Shown in pieces: positions 1 through 15,300 of a stretch of 64,000 nucleotides of DNA. This DNA comes from Dermatophagoides farinae (taxonomy: Eukaryota > Arthropoda > Arachnida > Sarcoptiformes > Pyroglyphidae): NCBI RefSeq assembly GCF_024713945.1, contig NC_134677.1, forward strand, positions 4,715,001 to 4,779,000, given 5' to 3'. Within the stretch, counting starts at the first letter, position 1. Every line of letters starts with the position of its first letter. The notes under the pieces were generated by a model. It saw only the letters and a list, made by a program, of their open reading frames with translations. It was not told the origin of the DNA and ran no database searches. The translations under genes and the position numbers were made by a program.

Positions 1-231
1 CTTTCTATGTTTTTTGGTATGCTGTCCGACTGATTTTCACAAATGAGACTTTTTTTTGTTTGGTGTGAACCTTGATTAGTTTGGTTTGTTTTATTTCCAT
101 TCTAATAATGGTGTACAAAAAAAAGAGAGTTGCCAGAACATTTTGTTGTTTTTTTTTCACTGGAAGCTAATCGTTTCCATTTGTCGTTGTTGTTGATGGT
201 AGTAGAACATTTATGTAATGTAATGTGTAAG

Positions 232-234
<3 letters not shown>

Positions 235-270
<36 letters not shown>
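235..270. repeat. (GT)n microsatellite
   Basis: Eighteen uninterrupted GT units. They create artefactual Cys-Val and Thr-His open frames on the two strands. Confidence 0.95.
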
Positions 271-274
<4 letters not shown>

Positions 275-3200
275 TGGTGGTCATTGATGAAAATGTTATT
301 CGGCTTTTTTTTGTATTCGATTATTTGGCGGTATTATATTGGTCTAGAGACTTATGTGATGTGGACATTGCAAAATAGTCATTTGGTTTTGCTGTTGGTT
401 TTCTTTTTCTTTTTGTTTCAATTGAAGTTTGTAGTTATATTTGTCTGTATGTATATATGGCACCTATCTGTCGGTACACCGAATTACTAACATAAACATT
501 TGGTCTGGTCATTTATTGATTTTTACCTGAACAAAAACAATGATGATTATGATGACATTGAAAGTATGATAAAATGACTAAATGCTATTTCCTTCCACAA
601 AAAAAATATGTAAGAGTTGTCCATGGGTTGTAAAACAACAAAGTTTAATTGAATTTAGACAAAAAATAAAAAATTTCGTCAATAAAGGATTTTATTATGA
701 TGATGATGAATATTACCGATCAACAAACCACCACACAACAGTGTATATAAGGTGACAATCCGATTTGTCGGCATTTTTTGTTGGACTTTAGACAACTAAC
801 TAAAGGAAAACATGAGCCGACAAGAGAACAAAAAAAAAAAAAAAACAAACAAATGATCCATGTCAAAATAAAAACTCTTTTCCCTTTCATCTAATCAATC
901 AACAATAACGACACAAACATTGTTTGAGGATGATTGATTGATGACTGAACTATCTGAACAAATGCAATGAACTAGTCCGATGTTTTGTCCTGGTTGTAAT
1001 CATTATTTTTCTTTCGTTAATAGATTGTGAAAGTTTGAATTACTGAAAAAAAACAATAACAAATGCTACATTTAATGACAATTATATAATTTTTATATCA
1101 GTAACTGTAAAGCATAATAATAACGAGATAAATTTGAAAATCATCACAAAAATTGTTGACGATGCAAACACGGAAAATTATATAATAATGCGAAATATAT
1201 TTTTTATTTTCTGTCATCATAAGCAGCTTGTTCTTGTTGTTGGATATATAAATATAATAATAATGTAATGTTAAAAAACGAGGTTTGTTAAAAACAAAAA
1301 CAAGACCTATCCAGCCTCTATATACGATGTCGATAACGAGCACAAAAACAAATGAATTTGGCAAAAATCTAACTGTTTGTTACCGTGATTGGACTAATTT
1401 AAAAATGTCTATCTCTCTGTTTGTACAGGGCATTATAATTGACAACAACAACAACAACAACAACCATCCAAAAATATTCGTTTCTTTTTTCGCCTTAGTT
1501 TCGTTAATTTTGTCGTTATTGCTTTTGTCATCATCATCATCATCAATGGTTGTCATTAGTGAGTTTTTTTTCGCGTTGGACAAATTTAATTGATAAAGTA
1601 AAACATTGAATGTATAGCATTTTTTTTGCTTGTTTTCTTCTTTCGTACTCGTGTATAATCATGAATCTTATCGTTTATATACAAAATTATATCATTTCAA
1701 TCAGAAATCTTATGGGTTCTTGTTTTGGTATTGAGATTACTGATTCAATATGGTGTATATGTATATGGAGTGTGTACATTACCACCGATTTTTTTCCTTA
1801 TTATTTTTGGCTTGTATTCGATTATATTGAATCGATGATCCACATGCATAGATATACAGATGAATGGATTCACTTTGATACGATTTTATTTTTCATGTGT
1901 ATCCAATCGAATCGAATTGAAACAAATGAGAATAATAACAGCAAATATAATGGACATAAACATTGATGACCTACGATATTTGATATGAAATGGACAAATA
2001 GATTTAAAGTCATTTGTCGACAATTGGTAACTATTGAATTGGACCACCGGTTTGGATTTGCTTGCAATTATGAGTAATAAGAAGAAGAACAGAAAAAGCT
2101 AAGACCAAAAACGTGTCTCAAGTTTCATTTGTATTCTAATCTAATCTCCCTTTATTTCTCAGCTACTGTGAATATCGTGCATAGTTTTTACTGAGAGAAT
2201 GATGAAAGTACGAATTTTTATCCATTTTTGTTTTCGCTTACAACACAGATTATTTATTTGCAAAAAAATGCATCTATTACATTATATCATTGAGGTTCAT
2301 GGTAAAATTTTATTCGTCTTTTTTGTTTCTCATAGACATAATATATGTCATGCATGGCTTAGTCGTTGATGTATTTATGAAGTAAAATTTCCTTCTGAAA
2401 AAGCAGTAGCAACAAAAACAACAACAACAACAATAACAATGATAATAATAACGACAACAATACGTTTGTTTATATGCTGATGATGATGATGATGATGATG
2501 ATAATAATAATCGAGTCGGTGATCGAGCAATCTCGCTTTAACCAGATTATAAATTGAAATAATAATGAGAAATACTGAAACAAACAAGACCGAACAAAGA
2601 ATATATCGAATGAATGGAACGACATTTGACTAAACGCGAAATGGTTCTATAGTAGTTTACGGAAAAAATCAAAATCCGCTCAGATTTTTTTTTTTTGAAA
2701 AATATGGACCATTACTTTATTGATAGATTGAAATGGATGATGGATTAGAATATGAGCAATTTTTTTTTGCAGGCAATCAGGCTTTTAATCTGAACATGCA
2801 TTGACTGAATTCATTGTGTGTGTGTGTGTGTGTGTATTGGATAGCAGCACATTAATGATAATTAACAACTAAAATTGGTGCTGACATTCATTGTGAAAAA
2901 ATTGGTTTTTGTCATTCTTGTTAAAATGTTTAAAGATAAACAATATCAAAACAAAAGTGTGCACTTATGTTGACACGATTTGATTTGATGATGTAGTGTT
3001 ATTCGAATAATAAACAACAATAGTTAAGTGTTTTGCAATAAGAAAAGAATAAAGCATCATCATTGTCATCAATATATTCATATAATTGTATTGTGAACAA
3101 AGAAATTTTGATTTGAAATCAAAGTGAAATGAACATTCAATATTTTATTGTTTGTATCGAATCAAAAACCAGTTTTTGTTGTTGTTGTTGTTGTTGTTGT

Positions 3201-3563
3201 TGCGATGCCAAATAGGAAAAAAAATCAAAGCACGAAAAAGAATCAGGTCATCGTTTTTTCTTTTGCCTTCTAATTAACCATCACGAACCGTTTATAGAAC
3301 AAATAAATAGAATAAAAAAACAAAAAATTCAGATTTTTATTTATGAAGAGATCAAGGATCATTGGATTAGTGGGAGAGAAAAAAAAGAAGAAAACTCTTC
3401 TTCAAGTGATCAATTTGGATATTTTTTTTCACGTAAATTCGTGATGATGACCATATCCGTTGGTATTAAAACGATAAGTGTTTCCAATAATCATCATCAT
3501 CATAGAAAACTACTATTAAATTCAAAACTTTCTAATAAAAACAGATTGTTTTTCTGTAGAATT

Positions 3564-3596
<33 letters not shown>
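3564..3596. repeat. (ATC)n microsatellite
   Basis: Eleven tandem ATC units. Shorter ATG/ATC arrays recur across the window (for example around 2477-2502, 4083-4100 and 24930-24950). Confidence 0.9.
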
Positions 3597-6500
3597 GTTT
3601 GTACGATATTGTGTGGCCATGTTTTTTAACTTAAACATTTTTCTTGGTTAAAATTGGTTGAGTTATTATTTGTGATTATTATACGGGAAATATTTCTAGA
3701 AGCCACTGCCACACCACATCACCACGATGACCAAAAAACAAAAAAAAAAAAAAAAAAAACAACAGCTAATAATAAGATGTAGTATTTTTTTCCAAACAAA
3801 ACACTATGACTACCAATAATTATGATAAATGCTTTCTCATGATAATAATAACACCATCTTCTCATCATCAACAAAAATATGAATCCAGTAGGATGATGAT
3901 GATGATGATGCCGAATACAATTAAAGATTTTTGGTTAATATCCTTAAGCTTAAACTATTGAACCTTTTTTTCCATGAACTGAAACCAAACATAATCATGA
4001 TTATTATATAATGATTATGTTTGATATAAGGTGTTATTTAAAGTTGGTCATAAGAAACAAATCGTTTCTGTTTATATTTGGGATGATGATGATGATGATG
4101 AGTAAGACAGGATATGAAGATCAATTTTACGCCTGACGAGAGAATAATTTTTTTGAAATTTTTTTTTTGGTTTCGGTTTTGGGATCAACATAATTGTTGG
4201 CCACAATGATAAAAAAAAAATGGTTTCTTTTTTTTGTTGATCTCCTCTCTTGACATTTGCATATGAGAAACATGTAGAAACAAAATATTTTGAGTGAATC
4301 GTACGAAAAAAAATACATTTTTTTTCACTACAACTATGGCAGTGAGATATCCACCGTTGATGATTGCATGGACCAAGAAACAAACAAATTATATTCATTC
4401 ATCCTGTGTTTCATTGTAATTGAAAAAAATCATTGTTTCTCATACAAAATGGCCATTGTGTAGTGAATATTGTTAGATTATTATTATTATTATTTTGTAA
4501 TTCAAATTCTCCTGATTTAAAATGATGGTGATAATAAATTTATCAATCGAAATCACAACAAAGAGGGGATTGCAATAACGAAAAAAAAATCAACAACAAC
4601 AACAACAACAATCTGAATCCGACCAAATGAGGGTCCGAATATGGGCCAGATAAATTTGGATAAATTTCTGTCAAGGGCAACAAAATCATTATTACGACAC
4701 ATATACACGCGACATTTGTTTGCATATACTCATCAAAAAGATACACAATATTTTATATGTCATCGAGTTTATTATTGTCATCAAGATCGCGTGTGTCTGT
4801 GTTTGGCAAAAATTTTAAAACATATTAAAAAATTTTATACAATCCATACGAATTCTTGTGATGATGTTCGGTTGGTTATTTGGTTGGTTGGTTGGTTGAA
4901 TGGCCAGTATTCAATCACTATCATATGTGTATTGAATAATTTGACAATGACAATTTTTGTTGTGTTCTCAGTAAGACACGTGGCTAAATTTTTCTACTTT
5001 TTTTCATTCTCTCATTTTCTGGGCCCCATTGTTGTTCAATGAGAAATAGACGATGCACAAGGCCCAAACGAGCGCGTGCTCAATGAACTTCTAGTGTTAC
5101 TAAGACACATGAACAAACACATATTATATATGGTATATGCATGATCATGAATAGATTAATGAATGATGATTATGAAACACACATCATAACAAACTTTATC
5201 ATGAAAACAATATAACGGGGAATCGTTTTTTTTCTACATTAACAATAGGAACAAAAGAATGGGAAAAAAAGGTGACATAGGTCCTAGTCAACTGACTATT
5301 TTCATTTTTTCTGGTTGGTTATATAGTCCAATAAACTTTGGCCCAGTAAATCATATTGTTGTTGTTGCAATATTTTTTTTTGGTCGATTCAATACAATCT
5401 AATATTTTTTATTGTATTTGATCATTCTTCTATCTGTCCATTCACATCCATGTATACATCAATACATCCAAAATAAGTCAGGTCAGGTTGTTTTGTTTTC
5501 CTCGCTCTCATTATTATGTTTCATTTGGCACAAACACACATAGTGAAATGACTGACGACTAGCCTCCTCGTGATCTGAAGACAAATTGAGTTTTTTTTCC
5601 TGCTATGAATTTAGATTGATAATAATATCAAGAATGACTTGGTTGACTGTTTTTTTTTGGATAAATATGTGTGTTGTCCATATCGGTGATCATTGATCAG
5701 ATCAATTTTTCCATCTATATTACAGTATAGTGAAACCATTTCTAACATTTTGTTTTGATTAGATATATCGATTATAATGATGATCATTTTGTTTAGATAG
5801 TGTCATTCAATCATTTTTTTTTGTTCGACATTTCAATTGATGATGATAATTATGATGACCGAATGAATGATGATGAATAGATCCAATTCTTTTCATTTGT
5901 ACCGACCGGTTTTTTTTTTGAAGAGAGATAAAAAATTCACTAAACATGACTTGACTTGCACACAATAAAATATGAATGAATTGGCCACACAAAAAATGAC
6001 ACGGAATCGACGACAATTTTGTTTCGTTTTTGTTTTGAACACACCAATCAACTAACCGATCGTCAAACAAGAAAACAAACACGAACATTAACTCTCTTTC
6101 ATTCAAAAGTAGATTACCTGATCACATATGTAATTTATACCAAAGGTTTTGTTTGTTTTATTGTCGAGGTTTTTATTGTTATTGTTGTTGTCATATATAA
6201 TATAACAATTTTGAAATAGAATCATTCAATCATGAGAAAATACGATCTCATCACATGATTATAAACATAATCATCATCATCACGACAGAGATGATTGCAA
6301 AATTGTTTCAGACAAAATAAAAAAAGGTACGAAATGAGCATTGTAACGATAGTGAATGACATCTCAATCTGTATGAATTGAAATTGTTAACGCAGACAAA
6401 TAAGAAATTCATACAAAATTAGATAATAAAGTATAAGGCAAAACAGACAAACACACAATGAGTAATTTAGTGTTCATGATTATATTGTTATCTACCAACG

Positions 6501-9394
6501 GATTTGGCCGACCATGATTATGGAAAATACAAACATGAAAATCAAAATGAATCTCATCTCATATTTTTGTTTCCTCAATTTATGAAATGAAACGAAGAAA
6601 ACATTTCTATTATGATAATTGGGCAATATTGTATCGATTGATAGCATGCGTCTATGTGTTTTTGTTAATGGTGAATCTTCTTTATATATAAATATTTTGA
6701 TTTATAATAGAGAAAATCAGAATCAATGATTTTTTCTCTCTGTATTTTTTGATAAGAATACCCTACATTGAATAAAGAACCGTAAAAAAATAAAAATTCA
6801 ATGCGGATAAAGGAGCCAATTTTTCTTTTATTTCCTTTATACAAAAAAAAAACAGATCCAAACTAATTTGTCATAGGCATCAAGAATGTAAAAAAAATAG
6901 TGAACCAAAAGAACTGTTATTGGTGGTCAAAATACCGGCTTTATATTGAAAGAAAAACTGGTATCAAAATGAATTGATTATGTTCATTGTTCATGTTCAT
7001 TCCATTGTATACAATACGATTATTTATGACTTTCTTATTCAAGATATAACGTCATCGTTGTCCTGATGTCATGATATCAGAATGGAACACACACACACAC
7101 ACGCTACAAAGTTTTAAACTTTTTTCTCTCCTCATTTTTTTGTTCATATTGTAGTGAGGAAGCCAAGTGTCGATTACAATGAATGACTGATATTTATATG
7201 ACAAAAAATAGACAGACACACATAGTCACAATATGTGACACCCGTTTTTTTTCATTTTCTGAATCGTTCGTTCTGTCATTATTGATATCAAGATTTAAAT
7301 AATAAGCTAGTTAAGCTGTTAAATTGAGATAAATTAAAAGCTGATTTTCAAAACGATGAAAAAAACCTATGCGATGAATTATAATAATTGAAGTCAATAG
7401 AAAAGAATGGGTCATTGTATTTGGAAGTTTTTTGTTGTTGTTGTTATTGCTACTGTTATTGCACATAGGTTCATTTGTCATGCTACCAGTAATATATTTG
7501 AAGTCAGTAAGCTTAAAAATTTTCCTTTTTCTCCCCCCCCTCTGAAAACTAGGTACTAATCGTTGAGGGCATTATTTTGATCACTATTCACACAATATTG
7601 TATTATCGATACATACACATACACATACATTCAAATCTTATCACATTGATAGAAGGCGTGACGAAACTAGTAAAAAAAAAATGAATTAGTTTCCAAATTT
7701 TTTTTCTGGTCATTTGGATCTAGTTTTTGTAAATTGCATTGATGGCATTTGTATATTTGGACATTTTGGTTTCCAAATATTTGCATTGGTTTAACCACTG
7801 TTAAGCTATTGTGTCCCCTCTTGACTGAGTGTGTAAGTTTTGAAGAAGAAGAAAAAAAATGTATGTTTTACTTTTTGTTTGTTTGTTTGTTACTCTGATA
7901 AGTTACCAAGAAAGAAAGTGGACCATTTGTCCATCCATATATTGTAACTATAAAATTGTTATTATTTTGCTTCTGACAGGATCGATCCATCATCGTTTGT
8001 CTATTTATCCCATCATCATCATCATTACATTGCATTGCTCCAAGTATATTGGCTCAAATGATTCCAATGGTTAATCCGTAAATTTTTTCTCGCCTCGTTC
8101 ATTTTTCTTTTTTTTTTGCTCGTATCTAAGCTTGAGTTATTGTTATGATTATTGCTCTTCATACAAACATATAACTTAAGAATTATATGAAGAAAAAAAG
8201 TCAAAAGGTCAAAAAAAAAATTTTGAGACAAATGTATGGACACATGTTTATGTGTTTAGATAGAACAATCGGAATGCCATTATTCAACCCAACCAAATAA
8301 CAATCCAATACAAAGTTTACCTTTCAATTCAATTTTTTTTCTGACAATTTTTCTATTCAACACATTCCCAAAATAACTTAATTTAAAATTACAGATAGAA
8401 AGATGTCTAATTTATGTGACAAAATTTTTTTACGCAATAAATACATACCAAATTGAAACAATTTCATTGAGCTGTGTATAAGGAAAAAAACAGGACAAAA
8501 AATCACTACAAATAAATCAAAATATGGATTTGGAACAATTCATGCTGCGATTTTTTTCTTTGTGCGTGTTTTTTAGCTGAAAAAAAACAAATTTTAAAAT
8601 AATAAAACCATCCAATAGCTTGATAATCATGAATCCAGTCGATCTAAACACAAATGTAAAATAAACAAATGAAAAAAAGAATTCGGACAAATAACACAAT
8701 AATGATTTAAAAATTCAATCAGACAAAAAAAACTTGGCAGTTGAATGTTTAAATTTTATTATAAAATTTTTCACAATTTTTTTTATTTGACGTTTACAAC
8801 GATGAAATGTTGTGAAACAAATCAAAGATCGAAAAAAAGGAAAAAAATTTAAGATGGCACTTGATTAAGTAATTGTCAAATAGTTCATAATATTATGTGC
8901 TAAGTGTATACATTGCAAAATCGATAATTTAAAATTATTTGTTTAGTTTAAGAAACAACAATTTGTAAAAAATTTTTTGTTTATTACAATATTTTTTTAT
9001 CACAAATGATGATATATTTATTTTTTTGTCCAGACAGAAAAGATCGGGTTAAAGGTGAATAAAATCAAACGCAAATATTAATTCGGTTTTCGGAATTGGT
9101 ATTGAAAAGAGTATATGATGGATGAATTTGTGAGGAGATCGGTGGTTGTTTATGAGTATGTCAATCATTTACATACAAAATATTTTTTTTATTCAAGATT
9201 TTGCATCAAAATCGATAGCTCACGAAATGATCGGCCAATTTTTCCCTGTAATGTTTGTCGTTTCAATACGAATGCTCGTGCTGATAGAAGATAATTGTAA
9301 CATTTCATACATTTGTTATATCTATGACATGAAGAGAAAAAATTACATGAATGATTTTTGTTATGATAAATTATAAATCAAAAATGAACCTCAC

Positions 9395-12300
9395 CTTTCT
9401 TCGCGAGAGATATCCACACCGATACCTGGTGGAGCCGATATGTTATTCTTGATTGTAGGTGAAAATGTTTTCAATATCAAAGCCAATGCACTGCATCCGA
9501 CTGACATGTAACTGTTTAGATTTAAAGAAAAGAATTAATTTTTAAAAATTATATAAAAGTCAGAAAAAAATTGATGACAAAACAATCAAAAAAAATGTCA
9601 ACAAATGAAAATTTTGAAATGACTTGAATTCGATAATGAAGTGAAAAAAAATGAAAGGCAATTTTCCTAATTATATCGATCTAATACAAAACACAGTGAT
9701 CCAAGTTGACAATGATAATAATAACGAATACAGGCCTATGGGATATATGCAATTTAATTGACAAACACTATAGAAAGGGAGACCTCCAGAGGAGATGTCT
9801 TTATTATCGGGGTCTTTGAGACAAATACACACACACACACACACACACCTGCAGCTGTTGCCCATAATAATGCTTTTTTTCTCTGAATCATCGTCACTGT
9901 TTGAAACGAAAACAAACACACACACACGTATAGAGAATAACCGTATAGCGATCATTCAATTTGGTGGTAATTGTCACCATTTTGCACAAACACAATAAAA
10001 AAATTGTTGGTGCGATCGCACAAATACACACAAACACAATACACGGTTTGCATACACAGACACAATAGGTTTCAAAAGTCCAAATGAATAAATGGATGGA
10101 TGAAAATACAAATGAATTGAATAGAATAATGATGATGATGAAAACAAACGGCCCAAAGTTTGCCGTTTTCCTTTTACGTCACATTCGAAAACTATAGAAA
10201 GCCAAAAAAAAATGTGTCCCGGGCATCAAATCATAATATTTAACAACAAAAACAGCGATGATGATGATGATGATATTGACATCACAATGTTAGCTCTGTT
10301 TGGTTTCCAACTTCAAACAGCAGCAGACATAGATTGGAACAAAAACGTCAATGTAAAATTCAATTTCATAATAATAATAAAAAATTTCATAACAATCAAC
10401 TGTCTTTCTTTTTCATGTATGATGTCATATTATGAATAGTTGACAATTTTTTGAATGAGAATAGTTCCAATATTCACCATATTCACTGAGCAAACTATGT
10501 CATTGTAAAAGGAAGCTAATTGAATAATCAAAACAGATAGATAGTTTTCATCACTGAAATAATGGAATGCCCAAATAATGAAGAATAATGATGGTTCAAT
10601 CAGATCATCACTGGTTTTATAAGATGAAAGATATATGAATTTTTATGTTAATGATTCATTCCATAATTGATTGATGAAATCATTATGTTGAACAATGTTG
10701 GCTATGATTTCCAGCATAGAACACATAGCTTTGATCATACGATCAATAAGCTGTTTGAATGGGACACCCATTTGAGAAAAATTTGGAACAAGAGTTCGAT
10801 ATAATAAACGTCACCGTCATCAGGTAAAATAATATCCTAGATTGACATATGATAGACGCGAAAAAGCAAAATGAACAAAAAACAAACAAACAAACTATTT
10901 CTGAGTGCTCTTTTTTCTTGTCAGTCGATCGCAAGCAAGCCGACGAAACACAAAAAAAAATCTTTGAGTGCTACTGCAATTTTTCTCCCCTCGTATGAAA
11001 TCCGAGACATTTCCCAATGAATGCCAAGTATAAACGAACCAAACAAAAATGACATCTTTTTGCTTTAAAATCAATTTATCGGATGAGAAAAAATTTCCAA
11101 GTGTGCCTATTCCAGAAGGTTTCGGTTTAATAAGTACCAAGAAAGGTGCATATCGACAAACTTTTTACAATTTCCAATAAGATATCCATAATATTGTGAC
11201 TGCATGTGAAATGAATGAAAAGTATTTATGATTTACGCAATGAAAATGACAATAAGATAAATATGGCCTTTTTACAGGCGGAAAGCGACCTTCTTTTGAT
11301 CCATTGTTCTTATTTTTTTTTTTGTCAAAGAAAGATGAGCGATTTTAGAAAAGCAACCGAAAGAAAGATTGATCAAATCGTATTAAAAAAAGCCAAATAA
11401 GACAGGCGAGTACAAACATAAACAATAACAACAAAAACAACAACAACAACAACAACTTCAGAGTTTTTTCCTGGATTAACTCCAGGTCCCATGCACAAAC
11501 AAACAAACAAATAAATAAATAAATAGACAATATGCCAAATTTTCCCTACCATTCTTCTATCCACAAAAAAAATCATTCATTCATTGAAAAATCCGTGAAA
11601 AAAAAGATTCAAGTGACAACCAGATGAAAATAACAACTGACGACAACAATCATGATGAAAGCAAAGATGCACTTTAATATTCAGTTCTTTTTTTACAATG
11701 AATAAAATTTTGAATAATAAATTTTTAAAGCTGCTTAGGTAAATTTTTTTTTTTTTACTTTCATCAAGGATTTGAAGATTCAATCTCTTATTGTTTCTCA
11801 AACTGTTATCTTTTTCTTTTTTTTTTTTGCTGAAAGAATGATGATCCTATCAACCAAAAAAAAGTAGCATAAGCAGGTATAAAAATATAGAGAGAGTTAA
11901 GAATGAATGAGTAAGTGATTATCACACAATTTCAATCTCAATATGCATAAAATTCAATTAGATCTAGAGAGAGAGAAAGAAAAAATACAAACGATTAATA
12001 TGGCATTGAAATAAACATTTTTATGTGACCAGACAGTAAACGGAATAAATCAGTAAAAATGAATAAAAAACGGAAAACTATCATCATCATCTACGCACAC
12101 ACAAAAAAAGGGAAACAATATTAGATAGGCAGACATTTGTTCATTTGTTTATGTCACCGAACCGATCGAAATTTGGGGTTTCAACAAATGAATATGAGGA
12201 AAAATAAACTATCAAGACAATAAATACTTTTTCTGAATATATACACTAATGGATCCAATATCATACTATTATCATGTTGATTAGATCTAAACTGAATACT

Positions 12301-15300
12301 ATAAAATCGAAGGTTGCAAAATGCCATAGACTTATGGATTTTTTTCCTTCTCATTTTCGGTGCATTATTCTGGATTATGACTTATTATTATTATTATTGT
12401 TATCATTCGATTGTCACACATTGTCTAAAATGTGTTTTAGAAAGGGCAAGCAGACGGGTGACCCATGATTATCAGCAATAAATGAATGAATAAATAAAAT
12501 TTTCTTTGACACATCATGTCTCAAAAACCAGTCAACTAGTCAAACATACACACACAAACAAACACACACGTAACATCTCAATATGGAACGACAACAATCA
12601 GACAGAATGAAAATGAGATAGATAGACAAAAGAACAGAATGATCAACTAAAAAAAGAGCAACTTAGCTTAACTTCAGCTTGTCAAAGGTCAGATGCTGAG
12701 CTATTAGAGTGAATCCATTAGAAGGGAGATGTTTGAAATAATAGTATTAACCATTACCTAATATATATTATGGTGATATGTATTGAATAATAATCGATCG
12801 TGAATGAATGAAACTTGCCCTTATCCATTCGAATAAAAGTTCCCAACAACTAGGACTATTTTCCGGAGTTTAAATAAAACGATCAAGTTTTAAAAATCAA
12901 ATCAAATGATTGTGTCACAAATAGAACCTAAATAAGTGTATGAAAGACAAACTGTCAAATACAGTAGACAATAAAAGAATGGATCTTAAAGTCCAAGCAA
13001 TTTTTGTTTCTTTTGTATTTGTCGTGTTTGTGTTGCTGTTGACAATTCAAATTATTCATTCGAGCAGGAAAATGTTGTCTAAAGTATTTTTGATAGTCAT
13101 GAATTAAAATCGAAACAACAACAACAACAACTAGTGATGACAACAAATCTGAATGAGAAAAAAAACTTGGGTGTAATGTTTACATACATACGTACAATTA
13201 AGCAAATATAATGGACATAAATACAGGTAAGCATTACAGGTATGTATGTATAGCTGCGAACCATAATTCATTCTATGGTCTAAATCATGATCAATTGAGC
13301 ATGATTAACAAACAACAACAACCATAGCATATCTCTGGTAAAATGAATAGCTGTTTCTAAATCCCACCATGAAAAGATTAATGGCTATGATTACTATTGT
13401 TCGATTGATTTTACTTATGAAAATAAATGCAAACAATCAGAAAAAAATCTGCAAAACTAGAACTAATATTTCAAAAACAAGAAAATTCATTTTTCAATGC
13501 TACATAGAAAAAAATATGAAATTTGAATCTTTAACCGCCATCTGTTGTTTTATTAATAAAAAAAACACTAACCTTTCATATTTACTTTGAAGTAATTCCT
13601 GTATGCATGGCAATAAAATCAAAGCAATATCCAAATTCCAGACAGATCTACAAAATAATAAAAATTAGATAAATCCATTAACAATACAATTAGATATTAA
13701 CATACGGTTTCCAAATCATAACATTCAATATATCGATAATAATTGATTTTTCATCCAAATTGATGGCATATTCCAATGCTGTTTTTGAATCTTTTGTCGC
13801 CCACATTGCCAATACAATCTGTACCTGTTTTCTTCGGTAATCTAAACCAGCTTTTGCTGCTTTATGTCCTTTCATTATCGTATTAATAGTTTCGACTTCT
13901 GAAATAAAAGGCTGTTGATCACAGCCATACTGTTGTATGTGTTTCGGTAGAAAATCGTTAAAATCCAGACCGGCTGGATGATCACTTATCTCCGGTATGA
14001 TCATAGTAGAATCATTTGTTGTCACGTCTATATTGCTATTCTTTAATGATGGGGATATCTGAACAATAGACGAAGATGATTTGACGCAGGTCATTACATG
14101 GTCATCCACATTCATGGAGATGGAAGGTTTTTGTTGATGAATCGGATAGCTGCCAGTGATGGAAGGTCGATTTGAATCGTTTATGATTGGACGAACCATG
14201 GATGTGATTTTATTTGGAGTCAATGTTGTGGCTATAATGGATGTATTGTTATTATTGCCATTTGATTTTTCATTCAATTTCGTTGATGATGACAATTTAT
14301 TGGTCGTAGTTGTTATGGTTGTGGATGTTGTCATTGATGATGTTGTTGAATTGCCATAAACAGAGGGTGAAATTAGTGAATGATGACTCATTGGGGACAA
14401 GGTGGTATTATTATTAGATGCGTTTGTATACAGGGATGAATATATTGGATTGGATGCCATTGTCATTGATGACGAACTTGATGATGGTGTGTGTATCATT
14501 TTATTATGACTTATATTCGAAATATTGGGAAGTGTTGTTACATGATGGCCATCACCGTTAGCATTTTTCAATTGATTGAGACCCGTTAACGATGTAGAAT
14601 GCGGTAAAATGTGATTATTATTGGCTACATTCGAATCTTTTATGGCCGAAGTTGAATGATCATTACTTTTGTTTGCGATAATCGGAGACAATGGAGTACT
14701 AGGTAGGATATTATTATTTCGATGATTTAAATTCAAATTGTTAAGCGATTCGGATAGATGGCGAACTGAATGCAATGGTGTCGATATTGATGTTGTTCCT
14801 CTGGCCATATGCATTAGATTGGATTTGAGCGATGGTTTTTGGCCGACCGTAAAACCAGTCGAAGATGTGGAAAGACTTGTCTGGTCGAGTTGAAGGCTAT
14901 GTAAGTTTTGATCTATAAATGAAAATTGTCGGAAAAAAAACCATCATTAGTCATTTGAAATCGATTTAATGAAATGATTATGATACCATTGGATATATTA
15001 TTATCTAATGGTGGAGGTGTGCGCATTACTATCGTGCATCAAATAACAATATAAAAAAACATAACGGTGAATAATGCCAACAAAAAGAAATGAAAGCCAA
15101 AACAAAAAACAAAAAACAAAAGACATAAGATTAAAAGCAATAGAAAAATTAATTGATGAAGATATAGTTACATTCTCTCCGCGATTGAAATATTTCTTTA
15201 TAATCACAGGTATTGTAAATTTCTGCCAATGAATCAATGCCATCCGATCCATTCATTGTATCCATATCATCCGTTCTACTTGATTCCAAGGACCTAGAAT

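Larger units (their letters stand above)
1..9394. other. gene-poor AT-rich region with simple repeats
   Basis: I recognise no exon here. The stretch is AT-rich with homopolymer runs and microsatellites: (GT)18 at 235-270, another GT run near 2817-2834, GTT/CAA runs near 3178-3201 and 4595-4610, and ATC repeats at 3564-3596. Open frames are short and low-complexity (poly-His, poly-Ile, poly-Ser, Cys-Val), as expected from repeats. If the katanin p80 gene to the right has a further 3' exon, that exon and a long intron would lie here or before base 1; I looked for it and could not identify it. Confidence 0.6.

Noticed and set aside
102-284. LHKC motif in a minus-strand frame, as the missing katanin p80 C-terminal exon
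   Set aside because: Only four residues agree; the rest is microsatellite-driven and does not resemble con80.
10643-10771. 42-codon minus-strand frame ([20 protein letters not shown]...)
   Set aside because: Looks protein-like, but stops close the frame upstream without an acceptor and no family is recognised; left as part of the intron.
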